DNA from: an uncultured Prevotellaceae bacterium | Lineage (GTDB): Bacteria; Bacteroidota; Bacteroidia; Bacteroidales; Bacteroidaceae | DNA length: 41,854 nucleotides | Direction: 5' to 3' | NCBI GenBank assembly: GCA_902797505.1 | Contig: CADBSW010000083.1 | Location: forward strand, 1 to 41,854 | Shown here: positions 24,591 through 33,278 of the stretch, piece after piece | How positions within the stretch are numbered: the first letter of the stretch is position 1 | Layout of the letters: each line of letters opens with the position of its first letter | Position numbers and translations under genes: made by a program | The notes under the pieces: model-generated | What the model saw: only the letters and a program-made list of their open reading frames with translations | Database searches by the model: none | What the model was told of the DNA's origin: nothing

Positions 24591-24886
24591 GCAAACGTCA
24601 TCTTATTTGTCGAAAGATTTATCCCCAATAGTTCATTAGGATCTATCCTTCAGTCCGAAACAGTAGTTTTGCCTGTTGAAAAGATACCTTTTGCTCATAG
24701 AAAAGGGTACCTTTCCCCTATCCATTTGTGGCCTTTTATTATCTGCCGACTTAAGTCAGCGCACACGGGATACTACCTCTTCTGATAGAAGATGTTATTA
24801 CATAGTGAACTTACCATGCACTCGGCATAATTAGCCTTTGATAAAGGGGCGTCTATCATGCAGCATTTAAATATTATATTAAAAAT
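24591..24886. other. Gene-free spacer between HAD phosphatase and mltG
   Basis: No convincing reading frame or RNA gene is seen in this divergent gap. A small imperfect hairpin is present at 24685-24709, where TACCTTTT and AAAAGGGTA can pair with one bulge. The right end leads into the mltG promoter. The segment is long for a simple promoter spacer, but I find nothing specific in the rest of it. Confidence 0.4.
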
Positions 24887-24917
24887 TTTGTCCTACCATC
24901 GTTTTTTCGTACCTTTG
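24887..24917 (+). promoter_or_regulatory. Consensus Bacteroidota promoter of mltG
   Basis: A -33 TTTG (24887-24890), a spacer of exactly 19 bp and a -7 TACCTTTG (24910-24917) together match the primary sigma consensus of this phylum. Transcription should start about 24924, 13 bp before the ATG at 24937, giving a very short leader. Confidence 0.8.
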
Positions 24918-24936
24918 CACTCTAAAATATAAGAAA

Positions 24937-25962
24937 ATGAAAATAAAGACAAATCTTAAATATCTCATTCCTATTCTCATCTGTGTAGTTTTAATAGTTT
25001 CACTATTATATTATTTCTTCTTTTGTTCTTTGTCAAAAGACAACAAGACCAATTATCTGTACATAGATGAAGACGATAATGTAGACTCGGTATTGGTGAA
25101 GATGAAGCCCATCACTACCTCTCATGGTTTCACCGGTTTCAGTACTTTACTGCGTCATACCGACCCAGAGCGAAACATCCATACAGGACGTTATGCGATA
25201 GAAAAAGGTGACGGAGCGCTGAACCTTTTTAGAAGGATGAGAAACGGCATGCAGACACCCGTGCAACTGACCATCCCTATGGTAAGGACCATGGATAAGA
25301 TGGCTGCCTATATCGGTGAGAAGATGATGATAGACAGTGCTACTGTGATGAATGCTCTCAAGGATGATGTACGTTGCAAGGAATTAGGATATGACACACT
25401 GACCATTGCAGCCCTCTTCATCCCTAACACCTACGAGATCTACTGGAATGTCTCATTAGAGAAATTCCTGGAAAGGATGAAGAAAGAGAACGACTCTTTC
25501 TGGAATGAAGAAAGAATTCAGAAAGCAGCGCAATTGAAGTTGACCCCCACCGAGGTGGTGACGTTAGCAAGTATCATCGACGAAGAGACAGCCAACGATG
25601 CAGAGAAACCGATGATCGCAGGCATGTACTACAACCGTTTGCAACAAGAGATGCCCCTGCAGGCAGATCCCACCATCAAATACGCTATTGGTGATTTCTC
25701 CCTGAAGCGCATCTACCACAACATGCTGACAATCAACAGTCCGTATAACACCTATAAGAATACAGGACTGCCTCCCGGTCCTATCCGGGTACCCTCTATA
25801 GCAGGTATAGATGCTGTCCTTAACATGGTGCATCACGACTATCTGTATATGTGCGCGAAAGAAGATTTCAGCGGCACCCACCGTTTTGCGAAGACTTATC
25901 AGGAACATCTTCAAAATGCAGAGCGTTACAGTAAGGCCCTCAATGAAAGAGGGATACAATAA
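24937..25962 (+). CDS. mltG: Endolytic murein transglycosylase
   Basis: A 341-residue membrane-anchored enzyme that cuts nascent peptidoglycan strands. One N-terminal helix (about 9-30) is followed by a LysM-like region and the YceG catalytic domain. The signature runs ASIIDEET (211-218), then AGMYYNRL, QADPTIKYA, NTYKNTGLPPGPI and CAKEDFSGTHRFAKT. By alignment from memory, E217 matches the catalytic Glu of E. coli MltG, while the first acidic residue of the motif is Asp (D215) rather than the usual Glu. It has its own strong promoter, and glnS follows 38 bp after its stop. Confidence 0.93.
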   Translation: MKIKTNLKYLIPILICVVLIVSLLYYFFFCSLSKDNKTNYLYIDEDDNVDSVLVKMKPITTSHGFTGFSTLLRHTDPERNIHTGRYAIEKGDGALNLFRRMRNGMQTPVQLTIPMVRTMDKMAAYIGEKMMIDSATVMNALKDDVRCKELGYDTLTIAALFIPNTYEIYWNVSLEKFLERMKKENDSFWNEERIQKAAQLKLTPTEVVTLASIIDEETANDAEKPMIAGMYYNRLQQEMPLQADPTIKYAIGDFSLKRIYHNMLTINSPYNTYKNTGLPPGPIRVPSIAGIDAVLNMVHHDYLYMCAKEDFSGTHRFAKTYQEHLQNAERYSKALNERGIQ

Positions 25963-25963
25963 A

Positions 25964-25984
25964 AGAGTTTAGAGTTTAGAGTTA
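25964..25984. repeat. 7-bp tandem repeat (three units) between mltG and glnS
   Basis: AGAGTTT, AGAGTTT, AGAGTTA occur head to tail, starting 1 bp after the mltG stop codon and followed by a run of A. Short arrays of this kind are, as I recall, frequent after genes in Bacteroidota. It is too AT-rich and unstructured for an intrinsic terminator. Confidence 0.75.
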
Positions 25985-26000
25985 AAAAAAATATAATCCC

Positions 26001-27704
26001 ATGACAGAGATAACAGAGAATATCAATGAAGAGAAGAAAAGTCTCAGTTTCGTTGAGCAATTAGTAGAGAAAGATCTTGCAGAAGGAAAGAATGACGGTA
26101 GGATTCAGACCCGTTTCCCGCCAGAGCCTAATGGTTATCTGCATATCGGACATGCCAAGGCTATATGCATGGACTTCGGTGTGGCAGAGCATTATAACGG
26201 TGTATGTAACCTGCGCTTTGATGACACAAACCCCAGCAAGGAGGATACGGAATATGTCGACTCTATCCTGAACGATATCAAGTGGCTCGGATTCCACTGG
26301 GGTAACGTCTATTACGCCAGTGATTATTTCCAGCGGTTGTGGGATTTTGCCATTTGGCTGATTGAACAAGGTAAGGCATATGTCGACGAACAGAGCAGTG
26401 AAGAGATTGCCGCACAGAAGGGTACTCCCACACAACCAGGTGTCGCTTCTCCCTACCGTGACCGACCCATAGAGGAGAACCTCCGACTGTTCCGTCTGAT
26501 GAATACGCCAGAGGCTGTAGAAGGAAGTATGGTGCTGCGTGCCAAGTTGGATATGGCTAACCCCAACATGCATTTCCGTGATCCTATTATCTATCGTATC
26601 ATCCACACGCCACACCACCGCACAGGCACTCAGTGGCATGCCTATCCGATGTATGACTTTGCCCACGGACAGAGCGACTACTTCGAGGGTGTCACCCACT
26701 CTATCTGTACGCTGGAGTTTGTGCCTCACCGTCCGCTATATGATCACTTCGTAGATGAACTGCAGCAGATGCAAGATCAGCATGCTTACCGTCCCCGTCA
26801 GATTGAGTTCAACCGTCTGAATATGACCTACACTGTGATGAGTAAGCGTAAACTGAAGGCACTGGTAGATGAGCATCTGGTTAATGGCTGGGATGATCCA
26901 CGAATGCCGACAGTATGTGGTATGCGTCGTCGTGGCTACTCACCAGAGAGCATCCGTAAGTTTATCGATAGTATTGGATATACGAAGTTTGATGCCCTCA
27001 ATGATGTGGCTCTGCTCGAAGCAGCAGTAAGAGAAGATCTGAATGCCCGTTCATGCAGAGTATCTGCTGTGGTGAACCCTGTAAAACTGGTGATCACCAA
27101 TTATCCTGAGAATATGACGGAAGAGATGGTAGCCGTAAACAATCCTGAGAATGAAGCTGACGGCACACATACCATCACCTTCAGCAAGAATCTTTGGATT
27201 GAGCGTGATGACTTCATGGAGGATGCACCCAAGAAGTTCTTCCGAATGACTCCAGGCAAAGAGGTACGTCTTAAGAATGCCTATATCGTGATGTGCACAG
27301 GTTGCACGAAAGATGAGAACGGCAATATCATCGAGATACAGGCAGAATATGATCCGAATAGCAAGAGTGGCATGGAAGGTGCCAACAGAAAGGTGAAAGG
27401 TACTCTCCACTGGGTATCTGCCGACCATTGTAAGAAGGCTGAGGTAAGAGTCTATGACAGACTATTCAACGTAGAGAACCCCAGTGCCGATGATCGTGAC
27501 TTCCGCGAGTTGCTCAATCCAAACTCACTGACTATTGTCGATAATTGTTATGTTGAGGAATATGCCGCACAAAAGAAGGCCGGTGACTATCTGCAGTTCC
27601 AGCGTATTGGCTACTTCATGGCTGATCCCGACTCCACAGAGGAGCACCCAATATTCAATAAGACAGTAGGTCTGAAAGACACCTGGGCAAAAATCAATAA
27701 ATAA
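26001..27704 (+). CDS. glnS: Glutaminyl-tRNA synthetase
   Basis: Class I aminoacyl-tRNA synthetase that charges tRNA-Gln directly. It has 567 residues, close to the E. coli enzyme. Class signatures are PNGYLHIGHAKAI near 42-55 (HIGH) and VMSKRKLK near 280 (KMSKS equivalent). RFDDTNPSKEDTEYVD near 73 and MYDFAHGQSDYFEGVTHS near 215 distinguish GlnRS from GluRS. The C-terminal anticodon-binding barrels follow from about 345. Its TAA overlaps the ATG of the TPR gene by one base (TAATG). Confidence 0.97.
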   Translation: MTEITENINEEKKSLSFVEQLVEKDLAEGKNDGRIQTRFPPEPNGYLHIGHAKAICMDFGVAEHYNGVCNLRFDDTNPSKEDTEYVDSILNDIKWLGFHWGNVYYASDYFQRLWDFAIWLIEQGKAYVDEQSSEEIAAQKGTPTQPGVASPYRDRPIEENLRLFRLMNTPEAVEGSMVLRAKLDMANPNMHFRDPIIYRIIHTPHHRTGTQWHAYPMYDFAHGQSDYFEGVTHSICTLEFVPHRPLYDHFVDELQQMQDQHAYRPRQIEFNRLNMTYTVMSKRKLKALVDEHLVNGWDDPRMPTVCGMRRRGYSPESIRKFIDSIGYTKFDALNDVALLEAAVREDLNARSCRVSAVVNPVKLVITNYPENMTEEMVAVNNPENEADGTHTITFSKNLWIERDDFMEDAPKKFFRMTPGKEVRLKNAYIVMCTGCTKDENGNIIEIQAEYDPNSKSGMEGANRKVKGTLHWVSADHCKKAEVRVYDRLFNVENPSADDRDFRELLNPNSLTIVDNCYVEEYAAQKKAGDYLQFQRIGYFMADPDSTEEHPIFNKTVGLKDTWAKINK

Positions 27705-28975
27705 TGAGTGATAACCAGTCGTACTACAAGAGTAAACGTTTCCGCTCCATTCTTCAGTATTATGAAGAATGTGAACGTGACGATGTCCCTTGTATCATCA
27801 GTTCTGACGACTACGTAGATATCGCCGAGTATTACAACGTGGTGAAGAATAACGCTGAAAAAGCAGAGAAAGTCATCGACACTGCCATCAAGTTGTACCC
27901 CGGCGTTACATCACCATTGGTCTTCAAAAGCCGTATCATGCTCTTTGTACATCATGATGCGGAGAAGGCCCGTCATTATCTGTCGCTTGCAGAAGACCAG
28001 AATGACCTGGATGTATATTATCTCACGGCAGAAATGATGATTGTTGACGACAAGATCGCTCAAGCAAATGATTATTTAAAAGAGAAACTGACAGAGGTAG
28101 ATGAGGATGATCAGCAAGACTATATCTGGGATGTAGCCAACCTCTTTTTAGATTACAATAATTCAGAGATCGCCGACGAATGGATTGCCATGATCGATGA
28201 CAAGGAAGGTACAGATTATGAAGAACTGGTCTCGAAGTCGCTCATCTGTAAAGGACGATATGACGAGAGTGTGGAAGCTATCAATCATCTTATCGACAAG
28301 AACCCATTCTCTAATGACTACTGGAACTTGCTCACGATGACGCATCTCAAAAGTGAGAAGAATGAGGAAGCCCTCGACAGTAGTGAATACTCCATTGCCC
28401 TGAATCCAGAAGACGAGGTTGCCATATTAAATAAAGGATATGCCCTCTACCAGATGGGGAATATTGAGGAATCGATCACCTATTTCAAACGATATATAGA
28501 GTTATGTCCTGATGATGAGGTGGGTCCTTTCAACTTAGGATCTTGTCTGGTTGATCTTAATCGCTATGAAGAGGCTGAGGCTTATTTTAAGAGAGCGGAA
28601 ACCTTAGCCGATCAGGATTCTCCCCGATATATTGATATACTACAAAACCTTCTCTATATTTCCGATAAGTTAGGAAAGAAAAAGGATTTTCAGTCATATC
28701 TTCAAAAGATCGATCAGTTACCGAGTGATGATGCCCAAACATTAATAGAGAAAGGTATCGTCTTCCTCTTCTATGGGATATATGATAAAGCCGAAGCATA
28801 TTTGTTAAAGGCGCTTCGTAAAGGTGGAAAATCCAAGGAAGTACTCCTGCAAATAGCTTCTTTGCTCGCAGATAATGGTTTCTACATCTCAGAAGATGGT
28901 AAACTGGAGGAATTAAAAGATAATCAAACTAATAAAGAAAACTCGGATGAATTGGATAACAGCACTTCTGAATAA
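27704..28975 (+). CDS. Cytoplasmic TPR-repeat protein
   Basis: A 423-residue, acidic, soluble protein built of tetratricopeptide-type repeats, best seen from about 230 to 330 (segments with ALYQMGNIEESITYFKRYI and CLVDLNRYEEAEAYFKRAE). No signal peptide and no catalytic motif. Its start is coupled to glnS by TAATG and its end overlaps the DedA gene by 29 bp, so the three are probably made together, though no shared function is apparent. Protein scaffolding is the only inference I can support. Confidence 0.85.
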   Translation: MSDNQSYYKSKRFRSILQYYEECERDDVPCIISSDDYVDIAEYYNVVKNNAEKAEKVIDTAIKLYPGVTSPLVFKSRIMLFVHHDAEKARHYLSLAEDQNDLDVYYLTAEMMIVDDKIAQANDYLKEKLTEVDEDDQQDYIWDVANLFLDYNNSEIADEWIAMIDDKEGTDYEELVSKSLICKGRYDESVEAINHLIDKNPFSNDYWNLLTMTHLKSEKNEEALDSSEYSIALNPEDEVAILNKGYALYQMGNIEESITYFKRYIELCPDDEVGPFNLGSCLVDLNRYEEAEAYFKRAETLADQDSPRYIDILQNLLYISDKLGKKKDFQSYLQKIDQLPSDDAQTLIEKGIVFLFYGIYDKAEAYLLKALRKGGKSKEVLLQIASLLADNGFYISEDGKLEELKDNQTNKENSDELDNSTSE

Positions 28976-29570
28976 CCTGAACTACCCCACTATATTCTTG
29001 CTCATGACACTGGAGAGCACCGTCATTCCTGTGCCATCTGAATTAGTGGTGAGTCCTGCTGCCTACCACGCAGCACATGGTGATCTGAACATATTTCTGA
29101 TCATACTTTATGCCACACTTGGCGCAGATCTTGGTGCCAGCATTAACTATATCGTATCGTATTATGTGGGAAGACCAGTAGTTTACCGTTTTGCCAACAG
29201 TAAGTTAGGTCGTCTGTGTCTGCTGAATCAACAAAAGGTGGAGCATAGTGAACAATATTTCAACGATCACGGTATTGTAGCGACACTGACCGGGCGACTG
29301 ATCCCGGGTATACGTCACCTGATCAGTATTCCAGCCGGTCTGGCAAAGATGAAGTATCATATATTCTTGTTATACACGACAATAGGAGCATTTGTGTGGA
29401 ACTGCATACTCGCAGCACTGGGATGGTATCTCAGTACAATAGTACCCGAAGACCAGCTGCACGACAAAATCGTTGAATACAGTGATTACATCAAATATGC
29501 CATCATTGCGATAGTCCTCGTGGTAGTTGTCTATTTTGTCGTTAAACATTTTATAAAGAAAAAGAAATAA
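28947..29570 (+). CDS. DedA-family membrane protein
   Basis: A 207-residue inner-membrane protein with the DedA (SNARE-associated) fold. The N-terminal re-entrant motif is LESTVIPVPSELVVSPAAY near 22-40, and the second signature is GRLIPGIRHLISIPAGLAKM near 115-134; a C-terminal helix ends in a lysine-rich tail. DedA proteins move lipid carriers such as undecaprenyl phosphate or phospholipids across the membrane and affect envelope homeostasis. The ATG lies 29 bp inside the end of the preceding gene in another frame; the next methionine (residue 20) would remove the first motif, so the overlapping start is preferred. Confidence 0.9.
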   Translation: MNWITALLNNLNYPTIFLLMTLESTVIPVPSELVVSPAAYHAAHGDLNIFLIILYATLGADLGASINYIVSYYVGRPVVYRFANSKLGRLCLLNQQKVEHSEQYFNDHGIVATLTGRLIPGIRHLISIPAGLAKMKYHIFLLYTTIGAFVWNCILAALGWYLSTIVPEDQLHDKIVEYSDYIKYAIIAIVLVVVVYFVVKHFIKKKK

Positions 29571-29616
29571 GTACATTATTTCAATAATTCCGTCTATAAC
29601 TAAAACAAATCAGATA

Positions 29617-30519
29617 ATGAAAGAACAGAAAAAATACCATGGTATCGTAGTGCCCATGGTTACTCCCGTTACAGATCAAGGTATTGTAGATACCTTAGCC
29701 GTAGAAAAAATTGTTGACTTCTTCGCACAGCATGATGTAGCACCCCTGATTATGGGTACTACCGGTGAAGGAAACTCAGTAAGCACCTTCCAAGGTGTAC
29801 GTATGATCGAAGCTGCCAAGAAAGCAGCCAATGGCAGGATCTTGATCTATGCCGGTTTGGTAGGCAACTGTGTTACCGACCAGTATGACGCTGCTGAGCA
29901 GTTTATCAAGGCAGGTGCCGATGTGATCGCAGCCACCCTACCCTCTTACTATGCACTGACCGATGAGCAGATGTATAACTACTATAAGGAGCTGGCTGAT
30001 TTCCTTACCGTACCCCTAATGTTGTACAATATTACGATCACCACTCACATGAGTATCCCAATGGACGTCATTGAACGACTGAGTCATCATCCCAATATCG
30101 TAGGACTGAAAGACTCTGAGAATAACGTGCCCAGATTGGAGGAGGCACTCAAGTTGTTTGCCGATCGTCAAGACTTCAGCTATTTCTGCGGCTGTACAGT
30201 TAACTCAGCTGTTGCCATGCGTCATGGTGCAGACGGCATTGTTCCCAGTGTCGGCAACTACCTTCCACAGTTGTATCAGGATCTCTATCTCGCCGGTGTA
30301 AGGGGTGATGATAAGGAGATGGACCGTTTGCAGGAAGCCTGCGACCGTATTGGCAAGATCAATGCTGCCGGACTGACCCTTGGTCAGAGTCTTGCAGGAC
30401 TCAAGGTCATCATGAAGCAGCGTGGACTCTGCGAAGAGTATATGTTGCCGCCACTCACCATGCTTGACGAAGCTACTGCAGAACGTATTAGGAAAGAAGC
30501 TGAGAATATCACCTATTAA
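29617..30519 (+). CDS. DapA/NanA-superfamily class I aldolase, substrate unknown
   Basis: A 300-residue TIM-barrel enzyme expected to cleave or join pyruvate through a Schiff base. GTTGEGNS (47-54) is the pyruvate-carboxylate loop, Y137 the catalytic tyrosine and K165 (GLKDSEN) the Schiff-base lysine. The segment after the tyrosine is YNITITTH, whereas true dihydrodipicolinate synthases have YNVPGRT with a substrate-binding arginine; the genuine DapA at 39829 keeps it. So this is not lysine biosynthesis but probably a sugar-acid aldolase (2-keto-3-deoxy-acid type) or a sialic-acid-lyase relative. It opens a five-gene plus-strand set; the symporter follows after 33 bp. Confidence 0.85.
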   Translation: MKEQKKYHGIVVPMVTPVTDQGIVDTLAVEKIVDFFAQHDVAPLIMGTTGEGNSVSTFQGVRMIEAAKKAANGRILIYAGLVGNCVTDQYDAAEQFIKAGADVIAATLPSYYALTDEQMYNYYKELADFLTVPLMLYNITITTHMSIPMDVIERLSHHPNIVGLKDSENNVPRLEEALKLFADRQDFSYFCGCTVNSAVAMRHGADGIVPSVGNYLPQLYQDLYLAGVRGDDKEMDRLQEACDRIGKINAAGLTLGQSLAGLKVIMKQRGLCEEYMLPPLTMLDEATAERIRKEAENITY

Positions 30520-30552
30520 TATTACCTAGAAATACTTACTAACAGATAACAT

Positions 30553-32133
30553 ATGGAAACGACAATTCATTGGATCGACATGCTCATCGTCATCATCTCG
30601 CTGATAGCAGCAGTGGGTGTCGGTGTCTATTTCTCACGTAAACAGAATTCCACAGAGGCATACTATGCCGCCAACGGCTCTGTTCCTGCATGGGCTGTCG
30701 GAATGTCTATGTTTGCAACGATCATCAGTAGTGTAACCTTCTTGGCCTATCCCGGTGCAGCCTATCAAGGAAACTGGATCCTTTTGGTTCAAGGACTCAT
30801 GGTTCCCATCGTCTTGGTGGGTATGATATGGTTTATCGTACCTCTCTTCAGAAGAGTTATCCGACTGAGTACTTATGAATATTTTGAGCGTCGTTTCGGA
30901 CCATTCGCACGTCTATACAGCAGTCTGGCCTTCGTATTGGAGCATTTCTCAAAGATGGGAACAATCCTGTATCTGATGGGAATCGCCATGGCTACCTTTA
31001 CTGGTATCGACATCGTATATATCATCGTCATCATCGGACTGGTGGTTATCCTGCTTACCTATCTGGGAGGTATGGAGGCTATCATCTGGATGGATGTTGT
31101 TCAGGGATTCCTGTTGATCTTAGGTGGTGTACTGACCGTTGGTATGCTCTTCTACCTAACAGATGGCGGACCTTCGACCATCTTCAGTGTAGCTAAGGAA
31201 TATAACAAGATCGATTTCGGACCATACGACTGGGATCTCACACAGATGACCTTCATCGTATTGGTGCTCAACGGTATCTTCTATGCTGTACAGAAATACG
31301 GAACCGACCAGAGTATCGTGCAGCGTTATCTGGCAGCAAAGGATGAGAAGAGCGCTAAGAAGGCATCTTATATGGGTGTGCTCATGAGTGTTCCCGCTTG
31401 GGCTTTGTTCATGTTCGTAGGTACCTGTCTGTTTGTTTACTATCACATCAATAGCGGAGCACTGCCAGAAGGTATCAAGAGTGATGAGGTATTCCCCTTC
31501 TTTATCGCCACAGAACTCCCTGTTGGTATCACAGGTCTGATCATAGCAGCCTTGGTAGCAGGTGCTATCTCATCTATCGACAGTGATGTAAACTGCATCT
31601 CAGCCATCGTGGTGGAAGACTATTATGGCAAGTTGAAGAAGAATGCTACCGACAAACAGAAATTGCGCGTGGGTCGTATCGCCGTATTGGTAATCGGTAT
31701 CCTTAGTATCTTTATTGCCTTGCTATATGTGGCATGGGGCGGTGAAGGCGTACTGGGTACTCTCTTCGGACTCTACGCTATCGTATCTGCCGGTATCGTG
31801 GGTATCTTCCTGCTGGGATTGTTCTCACGTCGTGCCAACTGGCAAGGACTGTATATCGGTATCGCAGCAGCCATTCTTTTCACTGCTTATGCCGTACTGA
31901 CATCCAGTAAATTTGCTACCTCAACAGGTGAGAAAGCACTCTTGCTCGACTTAGGTGAATGGAACTTCACTCACCATAAATATATGTTGGGCGTTTACAG
32001 TCATCTCATCGTACTCATCGTGGGATATGTAGCCAGTCTGTTCTTCAAGACCCCATTGGCAGACAAAGAACTGACCGTCTATGCTTTCTTGGAAGAAAGA
32101 AAAAAGATGAAAAATAAGAAAACTGAAGAATAA
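30553..32133 (+). CDS. Sodium:solute symporter (SSS/SLC5 family)
   Basis: An inner-membrane transporter of 526 residues with about 13 helices and a LeuT-type fold. Family features are the first-helix segment with STEAYYAANGSVPAW, the second with SMFATIISSVTFLAYPG (sodium-site region), and AGAISSIDSDVNCIS near 340, which holds the second sodium-binding part (the SS-x-D-S pattern). SSS members carry sugars, sialic acid, amino acids or organic acids; substrate cannot be told by sequence. Because it lies between the aldolase and the dehydrogenase (its stop overlaps the next ATG as TAATG) it most likely imports the compound these enzymes degrade. Confidence 0.9.
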   Translation: METTIHWIDMLIVIISLIAAVGVGVYFSRKQNSTEAYYAANGSVPAWAVGMSMFATIISSVTFLAYPGAAYQGNWILLVQGLMVPIVLVGMIWFIVPLFRRVIRLSTYEYFERRFGPFARLYSSLAFVLEHFSKMGTILYLMGIAMATFTGIDIVYIIVIIGLVVILLTYLGGMEAIIWMDVVQGFLLILGGVLTVGMLFYLTDGGPSTIFSVAKEYNKIDFGPYDWDLTQMTFIVLVLNGIFYAVQKYGTDQSIVQRYLAAKDEKSAKKASYMGVLMSVPAWALFMFVGTCLFVYYHINSGALPEGIKSDEVFPFFIATELPVGITGLIIAALVAGAISSIDSDVNCISAIVVEDYYGKLKKNATDKQKLRVGRIAVLVIGILSIFIALLYVAWGGEGVLGTLFGLYAIVSAGIVGIFLLGLFSRRANWQGLYIGIAAAILFTAYAVLTSSKFATSTGEKALLLDLGEWNFTHHKYMLGVYSHLIVLIVGYVASLFFKTPLADKELTVYAFLEERKKMKNKKTEE

Positions 32134-33278
32134 TGAAACCTATAACCCTATTACAACCGGCGAAGATTCAGTTCGGAACCGGTTGTCTTGAAATATTTTG
32201 CAATGATTTCCTGGCATCAGGAAAGAAAAGGCTGTTCATCCTGACAGCGCCTGTACTGCGACCGTTACTTACCAAGATGGATGAGACATTGCAAAACGGT
32301 GGTGTACAATTGAGTTACTTTGATGATATTCGTCAGGAACCAACAGTTAATGACTTTCACACCATCGTTGATATAGCGCGTGATTTCCAAGCAGACAGTG
32401 TGATTGGTGTCGGTGGCGGCAGTGTGCTTGATTTAGCCAAGTTGGTGGCCACCTTATTATATAGTGACCAACAGGTGGAGCAACTCTTCGGTACTGGTCT
32501 GGTTAAACAACGTGGTGTTTGGTTCGCTTGTATCCCTACCACCTCTGGAACTGGTAGTGAAGTATCGCCTAATGCCATCCTTCTGGATGAGAACGATAAC
32601 CTGAAGAAAGGTATTGTCAGTCCGCATCTCATGGCAGATGCTGCCTATATCGATCCGCAACTTACCTGGACCGTTCCTGCCAAGGTAACGGCAGAGACAG
32701 GTATGGATGCGCTGACACACTGTATCGAAGCATATACCAATAAGTTTGCCCATCCATTAATTGACGTATACGCCCTGAATGGTATCCGCCTGATTGCAGC
32801 CAACCTTTTGAAAGCAGTGAAGAACGGTAAGGATCAAGAAGCTCGTGAGGCTCTCTCATTGGGAAGTATGTATGGTGGAATGTGCTTAGGACCAGTCAAT
32901 ACCGCAGCTGTGCATGCACTCTCCTATCCTTTAGGAGGAATGTTCCACCTGTCACACGGTCTGTCCAATGCTATCCTGTTACCTACTGTCATGAAGTTCA
33001 ACAGACCTGCCTGTGTAGAGCGTTATGCTCAAGTAGCTATCGCTTGCGGCGTACAACCTGGTAAGAATGATGAAGAGACAGCAGAACGGGGTGTAGACTT
33101 TATCTACCAACTCAGTAAAGACTGTGGAATCCCTACTACTCTTAGTGAGATTGGTGTGCCACAGACGGCTGTCGATGAAATGGCTAAATCAGCCATGGAG
33201 GTACAACGCCTGTTGAAGAACAATCCGCGCGTAGTCACAGAGGAAGATGCAAGAGATATTTATAACAGCTTATATTAA
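32133..33278 (+). CDS. Iron-type (group III) alcohol dehydrogenase
   Basis: A 381-residue NAD(P)-dependent dehydrogenase. The nucleotide loop is GVGGGSVLDLAK (92-103), TTSGTGSEVSP (136-146) follows, and the metal ligands are D192, H196, H261 and H275. Relatives include FucO (lactaldehyde reductase), 1,3-propanediol and butanol dehydrogenases. In this set it may reduce the aldehyde released by the aldolase, or oxidise a hydroxyl of the substrate. A FucO-like task would fit the fucI/fucP genes that face it, but the gene is tightly tied to the acid-sugar genes: TAATG with the symporter and no gap before the PdxA2-type gene. Confidence 0.88.
   Translation: MKPITLLQPAKIQFGTGCLEIFCNDFLASGKKRLFILTAPVLRPLLTKMDETLQNGGVQLSYFDDIRQEPTVNDFHTIVDIARDFQADSVIGVGGGSVLDLAKLVATLLYSDQQVEQLFGTGLVKQRGVWFACIPTTSGTGSEVSPNAILLDENDNLKKGIVSPHLMADAAYIDPQLTWTVPAKVTAETGMDALTHCIEAYTNKFAHPLIDVYALNGIRLIAANLLKAVKNGKDQEAREALSLGSMYGGMCLGPVNTAAVHALSYPLGGMFHLSHGLSNAILLPTVMKFNRPACVERYAQVAIACGVQPGKNDEETAERGVDFIYQLSKDCGIPTTLSEIGVPQTAVDEMAKSAMEVQRLLKNNPRVVTEEDARDIYNSLY

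Noticed and set aside
24551-24628. Longer N-terminus of the HAD phosphatase
   Set aside because: The extra residues precede the normal family start and span a candidate promoter.
24591-24886. tRNA or small RNA gene in the spacer before mltG
   Set aside because: I found no cloverleaf or strong stem-loop with a terminator; only a short imperfect hairpin.
29617-32133. Sialic-acid lyase plus sialic-acid SSS transporter (nan locus)
   Set aside because: No NanE, NanK, sialidase or GlcNAc-6-P genes are adjacent; the co-operonic kinase and dehydrogenase are of acid-sugar type. It stays possible for the aldolase alone.
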